A stretch of 64,000 nucleotides of DNA, from contig NZ_CP051428.1 of assembly GCF_012676905.1 (NCBI RefSeq), positions 1,169,001 to 1,233,000 on the forward strand, written 5' to 3'. Position numbers and translations under genes: made by a program. The stretch comes from Paenibacillus albicereus (GTDB lineage: Bacteria; Bacillota; Bacilli; Paenibacillales; Paenibacillaceae). Each line of letters starts with the position of its first letter. Position 1 is the stretch's first letter. The notes below the pieces were generated by a model. The model had not been told where the DNA came from. It did not search any database and saw only the letters and a list, made by a program, of their open reading frames with translations. Of the stretch, positions 50,694-59,333 are shown piece by piece.

Positions 50694-53600
50694 ATGGAGA
50701 TGCGGAAGCTGGATGCGGCATGGGAAGTAAAGGGATTCTGGCCGTGGGTGCCGCTGAAGGGCACGAGCATGGAGATCGGCAACGAGCTGCTCGGCGTGAC
50801 GGAGTGGATTCCGGCGACGGTGCCGGGCGGCGTGCATGAGGATCTGTACCGGGCGGGGCATATCCCCGATCCGTATGTGGATAGGAACAGCCTGGCGGTC
50901 GAGTGGGTGGAGAACCGCTGGTGGGTGTATCGCGGCCGCTTCGCGCGGCCGGAGCTTGAGCCGGACTGCCGAATCGAGCTGGTGCTGGCGGGACTCGACT
51001 ACGAGGCGATCGTCTCGCTGAACGGCCGCCGCCTCGGCGAGCATGAGGGCATGTACGAGCCGGCCGTCTACGACGTGACCGAGCTGCTGGGCGAGCGCGA
51101 GTCGGCGGAGCTGCAGATCATCCTCAAGCAGGCGCCGGACGAGATGGGCCAGATCGGCAAGACGAGCGAGACGTTCACGCAGAAGAGCCGCTTCAACTAC
51201 AAGTGGGACTTCTCGACCCGGCTCGTCCACGTCGGCATCTGGGAAGGCGTCTGGCTGCGCGTCCGCCGCGCCGTCTCGCTGGACGAGCTGGCGCTGCATG
51301 CGGATGTGCGAGAGGACGGCACGGGACTGGTTTCCGTGTCGGCCCTGGCGCGCGTGGAGGCAGGGACGGAACGGGCCACGGCGGAGCTGGAGCTGCTCGA
51401 TCCGGACGGACAGGCGGTTCTTCGCTGGAGCGGGCCGGTGGCGGACGGAGAGGTGAAGGCCGAGCTGGAGGTTCCGCGGCCGCGCCTCTGGTTTCCGAAC
51501 GGGTACGGCGAGCAGCCGCTCTACGAGCTGCGGCTGCGCCTGTTCGCGGACGGGCGGCTGGCGGAGGAGACGTGCCGGCGGACCGGCATCCGCCGCCTCG
51601 AGTACCGCCGCAATCCCGGCGGTCCGGACGACGCGCTGCCGTATACGTTCGTCGTCAACGGCCGGCCGGTCTACATCCAGGGCGCGAACCTGACGCCGCT
51701 CGACCATCTGTACGGCAACGTCGGAGCGGAGCGCTACGGCTGGATCGCGCGGCTCGCCCGGCGGGCGAACCTCAATCTGCTGCGGGTGTGGGGCGGAGGC
51801 CTCATCGAAAAGGAAGAGCTGTACGACCTGTGCGATCGGCTCGGCATCCTCGTCTGGCAGGAGTTCATCCAGTCGAGCTCCGGCATCGACAACGAGCCGT
51901 CGAAGAAGCCGCGCTTCCTCGAGCTGCTCGGCCGCAGCGCCGTGCAGGCGCTCAAGACGCGGCGCAACCATGTGTCGCTGGCGGTCTGGAGCGGCGGCAA
52001 CGAGCTGATGAGCGCTCCCGATCGTCCTTCCACCTATGAGGACTCCAATCTGGCCTATCTGCGCGCGCTCGTCGCCGAGCATGATCCGCAGCGGCTGTTC
52101 CTGCCGACGTCGGCGTCCGGGCCGAGGCAGTACATCACGAGCGAGAAGGGCGTCAGCCACGACGTCCACGGCCATTGGAAGTACATGGGCAATCCGGGCC
52201 ACTACCCGCTGTATGCCGAGGCGGACCATCTGTTCCACAGCGAGTTCGGCGTCGACGGCGTCAGCAGCGCGAAGAGCCTGCGCAAGTTCCTGTCGGAGCC
52301 GCACCGGAGGCCGGTCTCGATGGAGAAGAGCCTCGTCTGGCGCCACCATGGCGAATGGTGGGACACGTTCGGCCGCGATACGGAGCTGTTCGGCGGCTTC
52401 GCCGACCTGCAGGCGTTCTCCGACGCGAGCCAGTGGATCCAGGCGGAGGGGCTGCGCTTCATCCTCGAGGCCAACCGCCGCCGCCAAGGCCGGCAGAGCG
52501 GCAGCATCATCTGGCAGCTCAACGAGCCGTGGCCGAACGCCAGCTGCACGAACCTCGTCGACTATTACATGGAGCCGAAAATGGCCTATTACTGGACCCG
52601 CTCCGCCTTCGAGGGCACGCATGCCTCGCTCGACTACCGCTCCCTGGATGCGCCTGCGGGCAGCCGCCTGCAGGCGGCGGTGCATCTGCATCTCGGGCCC
52701 CGGCTGGTCGCGGGCCTGAGAGGCGAGACGGACGGGCTGTACGGAATCGGGCGGCCCGCGGACGCGGCCTCGGAGGCCGGGCGCTCCGCAGGCGCGGCCC
52801 TCCGATCGCCCTGGACGGCGTCGCTTCAGCCGTCGATCCTCGGCGTCCGCGCCGAAGTGCGGGACCTGCGCGGAACGCTGCTGCATGAGCAGGCGTTCAT
52901 GCTGGAGGGGGAAGGCTGGCGGCAGTCCGACGGCGTGGAGCGAGCGGCTGGAGCATCGGACGGCCGGCCGCAGGCGAACGAGGAAGCAGGCGGCGAGCGC
53001 TCAGCCGGTGCCGGTTCCCTCGGTAGCCCATGGCAGTCCGGCGACGGCGCAGGCAGCGGAAGCTCGCTTCGGCTCGGTACGTTCGACTGGGTGGTGCAGG
53101 AGACGTACAACGGCCTGCTCCTCGTCCGGCTGCTGGTGGAAGGGACCGACGCACCGCCAGCGGAGTATTACTTCTCCACCCGGTCGCCGGCGGTCTACGC
53201 GGCCGCGCTGCAGCCGATGGCCGCTGCGCTGCGGGCCGTACCGCTGGGCGGCTGGGAGCAGGCGCCGCCCGAGGCGGGCGGCCCGGCGGCCAGTCCGCTG
53301 CTGCGCCGATCCTACGTCGTGGTCAACGACGGCTCGGAGGCCGCGCTGCATGTGCGGCCGGAGGAGACGACCGACGGCTGGTGGATGGAGGCGAGCGAGG
53401 CGTACTTCACGCTGCTGCCGGGAGAGTCGCGCACGGTCGAGCTCTCCTGCGCGCCTCGCCGCGGCGAGCTGTTCGGCGCCGGGGCGGCGACCCGAGCGGC
53501 GGATGCGGGGAGAGAAGGGGCGGATGCGGACCGTTCCGGCGATGCGCCGGCGGAGCCGACAATCGCCTTCCGCGCGTTCAACCAGCCGCTTCAGGCATGA
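50694..53600 (+). CDS. Beta-mannosidase-like glycoside hydrolase, family 2
   Basis: A 968-residue intracellular enzyme that would release mannose from the non-reducing ends of manno-oligosaccharides. Order: sugar-binding jelly roll (1-180, WIPATVPGGVHEDLYRAG), immunoglobulin-like domain, TIM barrel (from VNGRPVYIQGANLTPLD), then C-terminal beta domains. The acid/base Glu is about 437 in WSGGNEL and the nucleophile Glu about 517 in HSEFGVDG; LNEPWPNAS fits the mannosidase branch. The ATG at 50694 was preferred to TTG 50682 because GGGAAGG would overlap the latter. Two Gly/Ser/Ala-rich linkers enlarge the C-terminal part. It complements the mannanase 9 kb away. Not coupled to the ABC operon. 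Confidence 0.92.
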   Translation: MEMRKLDAAWEVKGFWPWVPLKGTSMEIGNELLGVTEWIPATVPGGVHEDLYRAGHIPDPYVDRNSLAVEWVENRWWVYRGRFARPELEPDCRIELVLAGLDYEAIVSLNGRRLGEHEGMYEPAVYDVTELLGERESAELQIILKQAPDEMGQIGKTSETFTQKSRFNYKWDFSTRLVHVGIWEGVWLRVRRAVSLDELALHADVREDGTGLVSVSALARVEAGTERATAELELLDPDGQAVLRWSGPVADGEVKAELEVPRPRLWFPNGYGEQPLYELRLRLFADGRLAEETCRRTGIRRLEYRRNPGGPDDALPYTFVVNGRPVYIQGANLTPLDHLYGNVGAERYGWIARLARRANLNLLRVWGGGLIEKEELYDLCDRLGILVWQEFIQSSSGIDNEPSKKPRFLELLGRSAVQALKTRRNHVSLAVWSGGNELMSAPDRPSTYEDSNLAYLRALVAEHDPQRLFLPTSASGPRQYITSEKGVSHDVHGHWKYMGNPGHYPLYAEADHLFHSEFGVDGVSSAKSLRKFLSEPHRRPVSMEKSLVWRHHGEWWDTFGRDTELFGGFADLQAFSDASQWIQAEGLRFILEANRRRQGRQSGSIIWQLNEPWPNASCTNLVDYYMEPKMAYYWTRSAFEGTHASLDYRSLDAPAGSRLQAAVHLHLGPRLVAGLRGETDGLYGIGRPADAASEAGRSAGAALRSPWTASLQPSILGVRAEVRDLRGTLLHEQAFMLEGEGWRQSDGVERAAGASDGRPQANEEAGGERSAGAGSLGSPWQSGDGAGSGSSLRLGTFDWVVQETYNGLLLVRLLVEGTDAPPAEYYFSTRSPAVYAAALQPMAAALRAVPLGGWEQAPPEAGGPAASPLLRRSYVVVNDGSEAALHVRPEETTDGWWMEASEAYFTLLPGESRTVELSCAPRRGELFGAGAATRAADAGREGADADRSGDAPAEPTIAFRAFNQPLQA

Positions 53601-53613
53601 GCTAGGCATACGG

Positions 53614-53660
53614 AAAGGGACTTGTTCCGGTTCGTTCAACGAACCGGAACAAGTCCCTTT
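53614..53660 (+). terminator. 21-base perfect hairpin after the GH2 gene
   Basis: The stem at 53614-53634 pairs perfectly with 53640-53660 across loop TTCAA; the outermost pairs are AAAGGG/CCCTTT. It lies 13 bases after the stop. It works as a terminator from the forward side with a short T run of three. Confidence 0.8.
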
Positions 53661-53682
53661 GTCGCGCTAGATGGCTTGGACA

Positions 53683-53985
53683 GGAACCAAGGCGGAAACC
53701 TGCCTTGGATGGTCGGCTGATGGGCTGGATGCCCGGAACCAAGGCATAAACCTGCCTTGGATGGTCGGCTGATGGGGTGGATGCTCGGAACCAAGGCAGA
53801 AACCTGCCTTGGATGGTCGGCTGATGGGGTGGATGCCTGGAACCAAGGCATAAACCTGCCTTGGATGGTCGGCTGATGGGCTGGTTGCCCGGAACCAAGG
53901 CATAAACCTGCCTTGGATGGTCGGCTGAAGGGCTGGATGCCTGGAACCAAGGCAGAAACCTGCCTTGGATGGTCGGCTGATGGGA
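53683..53985. repeat. 52-base tandem repeat with an internal hairpin, six units
   Basis: GGAACCAAGGC recurs at 53683, 53735, 53787, 53839, 53891 and 53943, a period of exactly 52. Each unit holds CCAAGGCA and TGCCTTGG six bases apart, an eight-base inverted repeat. The units are nearly identical and have no variable spacers, so this is not a CRISPR array. It fills the gap between the GH2 gene and the convergent WYL gene. Confidence 0.92.
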
Positions 53986-54026
53986 CGCGCCGCGAGCTTG
54001 CGAGCGAACGAGGACTGAGCGCGCCG

Positions 54027-54968
54027 CTAACCTGTACTCGTCAGTCCCGCCGCCTCGCCGCTGCCGCGCTGCCCGCCGGCCCCGGCCACCGCGCGAGCCT
54101 CCACGCCGGCCTCGGCCTCCACGCCGGCCCCGGCCACCGCGCCGGCCTCGGCCGCCGCCTCGGCCTCCGGCCGAATGCCGTACCGGGCCAGCGCCTTCAC
54201 CGCGCTGGCCCGCATCTGCTCCTGCAGGGCAGCGCCTTCCAAGACGCGTACCCGCTTGCCGAGGAAGCGCAGCTTCTGCAGCAGGAAGCCGCGCTCGTCG
54301 CGCGCATAAGCGAGCTCGATGCGGTAGACGCCCTCGTCGGCATCGTAGCGCACCTCCTGGCGGAAGCAGGAGAGGGCATAGAGGATGCGCGACAGCTCGC
54401 GGTTGTAGCGGGGCACGAGCTCCAGCACCGTCGTTTCGCCCGAACGGGCCGACAGGGCAGCGATGCAGGCGTCCAGCCGATCCGCCTCGCCGGGAGGCAG
54501 CGGCCGCTCCTCCACGCCGTGGACGTGGGTGAGCCGCGTGCGCATGAGCGGCCGGCCGCTGGCGCGATGCCAGAGCAGGTACCACTGCTTGGTCGACATC
54601 GCGTAGTCGAGCCGGTACGGGTAGCCCTCGGCATGGCGGAGCGCGCCGCCGCCCTTGGCGCTGTAGGCGAGCCGCATGCCGCTGCGGCGGGCGACGAGCT
54701 CGGCCAGCTCCGGCAGCAGCGGCGAGAAGAGCCGGCGCTCCCGGCTGCGCGCCTTCTCGACCAGATGCCCCAGCGGCAGCGGCTCCTCCGCCGCCAGCAG
54801 CTCGGCCAGCTTGGCGCGCGCTGCCGCGCCGAGGAAGCCTTCGGCCGCGGGATGCTCCAGCATGAGCCGCAGCCAGGCGCGCTCGCGTCCGGTCACGGCG
54901 ACGGCGCCCGCCTCCGCCATGCGGCGGCTCAGCTCATGATTGTGCGCCTTGTCGAACAGCAGCTCCAT
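54027..54968 (-). CDS. WYL-domain regulator, second of a pair
   Basis: A 313-residue protein related to WYL-domain regulators. There is no clear N-terminal helix-turn-helix, but helical segments in residues 25-90 could be one. The middle part has GYPYRLDYAMSTKQWYLLWHR, which fits the WYL core strand with a ligand-binding arginine, and TRLTHVHGVEE. The C-terminal 45 residues are a degenerate Ala/Gly/Glu repeat (EAGAVAGAGVEAEAG). It starts 35 bases inside the upstream WYL gene, so both are made together. Such pairs act as ligand-responsive regulators, sometimes in defence loci; no defence gene is near. Confidence 0.8.
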   Translation of the reverse strand: MELLFDKAHNHELSRRMAEAGAVAVTGRERAWLRLMLEHPAAEGFLGAAARAKLAELLAAEEPLPLGHLVEKARSRERRLFSPLLPELAELVARRSGMRLAYSAKGGGALRHAEGYPYRLDYAMSTKQWYLLWHRASGRPLMRTRLTHVHGVEERPLPPGEADRLDACIAALSARSGETTVLELVPRYNRELSRILYALSCFRQEVRYDADEGVYRIELAYARDERGFLLQKLRFLGKRVRVLEGAALQEQMRASAVKALARYGIRPEAEAAAEAGAVAGAGVEAEAGVEARAVAGAGGQRGSGEAAGLTSTG

Positions 54969-56256
54969 ACGTTTCCGCCAGCTCCTTCCACTCCTCGATC
55001 ATGTCCTGCCGCAGCTCCTCGGGCTCCAGCACCTCGCAGCTGGAGCCGAAGCTGCGCAGCCACGGCCGGATCTCCCGCGTCCCATTCACGTCGATGTCGT
55101 ACCGGAACGAATCCGGCCCCTCCTCCGTCAGCTCCCCCCACTGGCCCTGCAGCAGCACGCGCTCGCGGACGAAGTCGTAGTCCGCCCCGTCCGGACGGAA
55201 AAACCGCACGGACACGCGCTGCGGCGCGCCTAGCTCGACGAGCCAGCTCGTGCGCAGCCGCGTGCCTAGCTGCTCCTGCCTGCGCGCGAACAGCTCGGGA
55301 TCGGCGGGCTCTCCGATCGTCAGGCCGCTCATGCCTTCCATCCTCCAGGCGCTCCATCCGTGGGCGCGGCTATAGCCGATCGCGTACCACCGGCCGTACT
55401 GGTGGTCGTAGACCGCCCGCAGCGGCAGCATCGCCACCTGGCGCGCCGGGCTGGTCCGCGCATGCAGCGGATTCGTTCCGCGCGCGGCGTAGCGATGCTC
55501 CGATTTTGGCGTCAAGTACTCGAAGCTTGCCATCCGCCGCTCTTCAATCGCCGCCAGCAGCGGATGCAGGTACGCCTCGTCGAGGATGCGGCAGTCGTAG
55601 CGGTAAGCGAAGCCGACGCCCGAGCTGAGCGCTCCGTCCGGGCCGAGCAGGCGGCGCAAGCTGTCCTGCAGCAGAAAGCCGTGCACCGACGGCACGCGCG
55701 TCTGAGCCATCACATGCACGAACAGCTCCAGCCGCCGCAGCTCCTCCGGGTCCAGCGACGTCCACAGCTCGTCGCGCAGCCGGTAGCGCACCGGCCGGCC
55801 GCCCGAGCGCGCGACGATGCCGGCTTTTTCGAGGTAGGCGAGGTCGGAGCGGATCGTCTTCTCGTCCGGCCACGGCGATGCCTCCGGCCAGCCGCCGCAG
55901 CAGGCGTCGAGCAGCTCGGCCGCAGTGCGGCCGCCTCCGTTCAGCTCATCGAGGAGCAGCGCGAGGCGGGCGATCTCCGATTCCTTGAGCGAGCGGGAGC
56001 GGAAAAGAAACAGCAGCAGCGGGTCGCCGACCCGCTCGCGCCGAGCCTGCAGCAGCCGGCCGAGCCCGAGCTCCCCGGCTCCAACCGCTTCCGCGCCGCC
56101 GGACGAGGCGGCGTCCCGCAGCCGCCGCAGCGCCTTGTCGAGCGTATGCACCGAGATGCCGAGCCGCTCCGCCGACTCCTTGCGGCTGAACGCCCCGCCC
56201 GTCAGCGCGAGCAGCCGCAGCAGCTCGATCTCCTTGTCGAAGCTCTCTCTAGCCAT
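54934..56256 (-). CDS. HTH-WYL regulator, first of a pair
   Basis: A 440-residue regulator. An N-terminal helix-turn-helix is visible at about 10-50 (FSRKESAERLGISVHTLDKAL), a second winged-helix-like stretch at 130-165 (DEKTIRSDLAYLEKAGIV), and a WYL domain from about 230 (SFEYLTPKSEHRYAARGTNPL, YGRWYAIGYSRAHGWSAWR). A WCX-type C-terminal extension follows (QRVSVRFFRPDGADYDFVRE). GGAGGAGGAG precedes the ATG. It runs into the second WYL gene by a 35-base overlap. The ligand is unknown; WYL domains are known to bind nucleic acids or nucleotides in some proteins. Confidence 0.88.
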   Translation of the reverse strand: MARESFDKEIELLRLLALTGGAFSRKESAERLGISVHTLDKALRRLRDAASSGGAEAVGAGELGLGRLLQARRERVGDPLLLFLFRSRSLKESEIARLALLLDELNGGGRTAAELLDACCGGWPEASPWPDEKTIRSDLAYLEKAGIVARSGGRPVRYRLRDELWTSLDPEELRRLELFVHVMAQTRVPSVHGFLLQDSLRRLLGPDGALSSGVGFAYRYDCRILDEAYLHPLLAAIEERRMASFEYLTPKSEHRYAARGTNPLHARTSPARQVAMLPLRAVYDHQYGRWYAIGYSRAHGWSAWRMEGMSGLTIGEPADPELFARRQEQLGTRLRTSWLVELGAPQRVSVRFFRPDGADYDFVRERVLLQGQWGELTEEGPDSFRYDIDVNGTREIRPWLRSFGSSCEVLEPEELRQDMIEEWKELAETYGAAVRQGAQS

Positions 56257-57004
56257 GTCTACTCCTCCTCCTTCCGTCCGTTTTCAGCCGAACCTTCTGT
56301 ATTCGTGAACAACCGCGCGAGTTCCTGCTCCGGCGGCGGAGAGGGGCAGCATCATCCGGCAGTCCGATGAGCAGCGGCCGAACGCCGGCGCCGTCTTTTT
56401 TCCGCTGCTTCGCCATACTTCCGCCCTGTTCCGGCGCTCCGCCCGAAGCTATGATGAAGCGGAAAGGTCAGGCGACAGGCGGGAACTTCGGCCGCAGGCC
56501 CTGTTCCGCAGTGCCGGGACGCTGATCCGACTGGCATGCTACGGCCGTCCTTTCTCTCGTTCATTCACCGGGTTCGAATCCCGGACGCTCCGTCCGGAGC
56601 GTTCATGGTCGATGAATTCAAAAAGGCGAAGAGCCTATGAACGCAGTACCCGAGGGACCGGCATCCGATTCCGCCGATCCGCGCCGGCCGCGCCGTCATG
56701 GGCGGCGCCGGGAGCAGGCCATGAAGCCCCTGCGCCGGCGGCGGCACGAAGGACGATTTCCTGAGGCGATCGCCCGCTCGCGATCCACCTTGCGCCACGG
56801 CGCGAGGAAGGCGCGAGCGGGACAGCGGCGGGAGGGCGTCCGGACGCCGCCTGCCCGCAGGCGCTCCGCCTACGCTTCCGGGGCGCGGACGAAACGGACG
56901 GATGCCGCCCTGTCCCGGCTGACAAGAGCCCGAGCAGCTTGCCCATGCGGCGCATCGCCGCCGGGGCGGCTCGCGGCTTGCCCGATAGAGAAGGAGATGA
57001 TCTT
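56257..57004. other. Gene-poor stretch between WYL and SPFH genes
   Basis: No convincing gene was found in 750 bases. An open frame at 56637-57101 would give an Arg/Ala-rich, low-complexity protein with no Shine-Dalgarno, and overlaps the SPFH gene out of frame; I reject it. The only structured element is the tRNA-like hairpin pair at 56568-56602. Promoters for the divergent WYL and SPFH genes must lie here but no good -35/-10 pair was found. Confidence 0.5.
56568..56602 (+). other. tRNA T-arm-like segment plus 7-base inverted repeat
   Basis: CCGGG-TTCGAAT-CCCGG (56568-56584) is a textbook T-arm: a five-base stem and the loop TTCGAAT. It is followed by ACGCTCC, which would be the 3' acceptor strand. 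Its complement GGAGCGT lies downstream, not upstream, four bases on (56596-56602). No D-arm or anticodon arm was found on either side, so no whole tRNA is present. It may be a tRNA scrap left by an integration or loss event, or chance. Confidence 0.4.
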
Positions 57005-58114
57005 ATGTTTGAGACTGCGACGATCAAGCCGACCGAGCGCGGCTTGCTGTACCGGAGAGGAAGCTATGCGGGAGTGCTCCTGCCCGGGACGAAGCGGCTG
57101 AACCGGCTGCGCCGCGAGACCGCGGTCGCCTGCCGCGTCGACGAGCCGTTCCTGCCGCCAGACGGCCCGCTCGCCGTCTACCTGCAGGATGCCAGGCTTG
57201 CCGAGCAGCTGGAGGTTGTGGAGGTCGGCGACGGCGAGTACGCCGCACATCGCATCGACGGGCGCTTCGAGCGGCTGCTGCTGCCGGGCCTGCATGCCTT
57301 CTGGAAGGCGGGCGGCCAGCACGGCTTCCAGCGCATCGATACGCGCGAGCCGGATGTCTCGGCCGCGCTCGAGCCGGAGCTCGCGGACCGGATCGGACCG
57401 TATGCGTCGACGCTGGAGGTGGAGAGCGGGGAGCGGGGCTTCCTTTTTTACGACCATGAGCTGCAGCGCGAGCTCGGTCCGGGACGCTACCGGTTCTGGC
57501 GCGGTCCGGTCAAGGCGTCGATCCAGAAGGTCGATCTGCGACGCCAGCAGCTCGAGCTGCACGGGCAGGAGATGATGACCGCCGACAAGGTGACGCTGCG
57601 GCTCAACTTCGTCAGCACGTACCGCGTCAGCGACCCTCGGCGCACGCTGGAGATCCGCTCGCTGTCCGAACATCTGCACGCCTCGCTGCAGCTGATCCTG
57701 CGCGACATCGTCGCCGCGAGGACGCTCGACCGCCTGCTCGCCGCGCGCGACGAGGCGGCGTCCGAGGCGCTGGAGCGGCTGCGGGCAGTCGGGGCCGCGA
57801 GCGGGGTCGAGTTCCTCGGGACGGGCATCAAGGACGTCATCCTGCCGGGCGAGATGCGCGACATTCTCAATACGGTGCTGCTGGCGGAGAAGAAAGCCCA
57901 GGCGAACCTCATCACCCGCCGCGAGGAGACGGCTTCGACGCGCAGCCTGCTCAACACGGCGAAGCTGATGGAGGACAACGAGACGCTGTACCGGCTGAAG
58001 GAGATGGAGATGCTCGAGCGGCTCGTCGAGCGCATGGACCGCATCACGCTCGACGCGGGCAGTCCGGTGCTGGAGCAGCTTGCCCGGCTTGCCGGCGGCG
58101 CGGGACGGCGCTGA
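57005..58114 (+). CDS. SPFH/Band 7 (slipin-like) protein
   Basis: A 369-residue SPFH-domain protein. The domain spans about 140-310: GERGFLFYDHELQRELGPG, then VRLNFVSTYRVSDP-like sequence (DKVTLRLNFVSTYRVSDPR) and the family helix RDIVAARTLDRLLAARDEA; the C-terminal helix AEKKAQANLITRREETAST is typical of the end of slipin proteins. No N-terminal membrane helix is visible, so it may attach to the membrane by other means. GAAGGAG precedes the ATG. It stands alone, with a terminator following. A scaffold role for membrane microdomains is the family expectation. Confidence 0.88.
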   Translation: MFETATIKPTERGLLYRRGSYAGVLLPGTKRLNRLRRETAVACRVDEPFLPPDGPLAVYLQDARLAEQLEVVEVGDGEYAAHRIDGRFERLLLPGLHAFWKAGGQHGFQRIDTREPDVSAALEPELADRIGPYASTLEVESGERGFLFYDHELQRELGPGRYRFWRGPVKASIQKVDLRRQQLELHGQEMMTADKVTLRLNFVSTYRVSDPRRTLEIRSLSEHLHASLQLILRDIVAARTLDRLLAARDEAASEALERLRAVGAASGVEFLGTGIKDVILPGEMRDILNTVLLAEKKAQANLITRREETASTRSLLNTAKLMEDNETLYRLKEMEMLERLVERMDRITLDAGSPVLEQLARLAGGAGRR

Positions 58115-58124
58115 AGTCCCGAGA

Positions 58125-58156
58125 CGGGCGGTTCCCTGCGAACCGCCCGAATTTTT
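58125..58156 (+). terminator. Rho-independent terminator after the SPFH gene
   Basis: CGGGCGGTT (58125-58133) pairs with AACCGCCCG (58141-58149) across a seven-base loop and is followed by a mixed T run at 58152-58156. Confidence 0.9.
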
Positions 58157-58187
58157 ATTCTTTTGGGAGCATAAGGAAAAGGGAACC

Positions 58188-58215
58188 GTTTCAGGCCTGC
58201 GATCCGTAGTATAAT
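58188..58215 (+). promoter_or_regulatory. Candidate promoter for the membrane/MoxR/DUF58 cluster
   Basis: A perfect TATAAT (58210-58215) stands 16 bases after GTTTCA (58188-58193). The same region also holds GGAACC (58182) and CGTA (58205) 17 bases apart, which resembles an ECF sigma promoter; the two cannot be separated by eye. Confidence 0.5.
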
Positions 58216-58289
58216 GATCGTTGTGCGCCTGAAGGCGAACAGCACTCTATTGACATGGCTTTTTACCTACATAGGGAGGTCGGACAATC

Positions 58290-59333
58290 ATGCAGCAACC
58301 GCAACCACTGAGGCCGATGGGGATCGGCCGCATTCTCGACCGCAGCTTCCAGCTGTACCGCACCCACTTCACGACGCTGGCGATCATCATGCTGGCGCTG
58401 TACGGACCGATGGCGATCGTCTCGATGGCGCTAGCCACCGATTCGTCCAACACGTACTCCGGCCTGATCGATTCGTTGCGCGATGGCGGACTCGACGGCT
58501 ACCTGCAGTCGGTCGAGGCGCAGGAAGGCGCAGGGCTGAGCGGCGGCGCCGTGCTGGCCGCCTTGCTCGGCTTCGTGCTCATGCTGCTGCTCGGACCGGT
58601 CTCGGTCGCGGCGATCGTGCATCTCGTGCAGGCGCATCTGCGGGGCGAGGACATTCCGAGCGCGGGCGAGCTGCTCAAAAAGGGCTTCCGCCGCCTGTGG
58701 CCGTTGACCGGCAGCACGCTGCTGTACGGCATCATCATGATCGGACTTTACGTGCTCGTCGTATTCGCGTTCGCGCTGGTCGGCGGCCTGATGTTCGCCG
58801 CGGCTCTGTCCGGCACGAGCGGTCCTTCCGGCGTAGCCTTCCTGCTGATTTTCGCGGCGTTCATCGGCGTTTTCCTGCTCATCACGTTCTTCGCGATCCG
58901 CTGGGCGTTCTACCTGCCGTTCGTCGCGCTTGACGAGAGCGGCACGGGCGTCGGCGCGAGCTGGCGTCTGACCAAGGGCAGCTTCTGGCGCCTGCTGCTG
59001 CTCTACCTCGTGCTTTCCATTCTGCTCGCCATCTTCACCGGGGTGCTGAACCTCGGCTCGGCCGCCATCTTCGGCGGAGGCGTGCTGAATTCCCTCGTCG
59101 ACGCGCTCGTCTCGATCCTGATCGGCTCGCTCTGGGTGCTGCCGTATGCGATTACGTTCTTCGACCTGCGCGTGCGCCGCGAGGGCTGGGGACTCGATAC
59201 GCTGCTGGACGGAGCGCAGCCGTACGGCGGCCAGGCGCCGCCTCCGCCTCCTGCGAGCTGGGGCGGCGGCTACGGCGCGCCGGACCGTCCGGACCGTCCG
59301 GATGACAGCTCCGGGGGCGGCCCTCGTCCATGA
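58290..59333 (+). CDS. Integral membrane protein, glycerophosphodiester-phosphodiesterase-membrane-domain type
   Basis: A 347-residue membrane protein with about six hydrophobic segments. The N-terminal amphipathic start GIGRILDRSFQLYRTHF and the later LTKGSFWRLLLLYLVL are seen in the GPDPase membrane-domain/YciC-like families, which lack the enzyme itself. The C-terminal 35 residues are a Pro/Gly-rich cytoplasmic tail. GGGAGG precedes the ATG. It leads an operon with DUF4129, DUF4350, MoxR, DUF58 and SpoIIM-like genes. Function unknown; a role in envelope or sporulation control is inferred from neighbours. Confidence 0.8.
   Translation: MQQPQPLRPMGIGRILDRSFQLYRTHFTTLAIIMLALYGPMAIVSMALATDSSNTYSGLIDSLRDGGLDGYLQSVEAQEGAGLSGGAVLAALLGFVLMLLLGPVSVAAIVHLVQAHLRGEDIPSAGELLKKGFRRLWPLTGSTLLYGIIMIGLYVLVVFAFALVGGLMFAAALSGTSGPSGVAFLLIFAAFIGVFLLITFFAIRWAFYLPFVALDESGTGVGASWRLTKGSFWRLLLLYLVLSILLAIFTGVLNLGSAAIFGGGVLNSLVDALVSILIGSLWVLPYAITFFDLRVRREGWGLDTLLDGAQPYGGQAPPPPPASWGGGYGAPDRPDRPDDSSGGGPRP

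Noticed and set aside
53683-53985. Possible CRISPR array
   Set aside because: The period of 52 is regular and each unit has an inverted repeat, but there are no variable spacers and no cas genes; it is a plain tandem repeat.
56568-56602. Functional tRNA or permuted tRNA gene
   Set aside because: Only the T-arm and an acceptor-like hairpin are present; no D-arm, anticodon arm or CCA could be placed on either side.
56637-57101. 154-codon ORF upstream of the SPFH gene
   Set aside because: Arg/Ala-rich random-looking protein, no Shine-Dalgarno, and it overlaps the well-supported SPFH gene in another frame.
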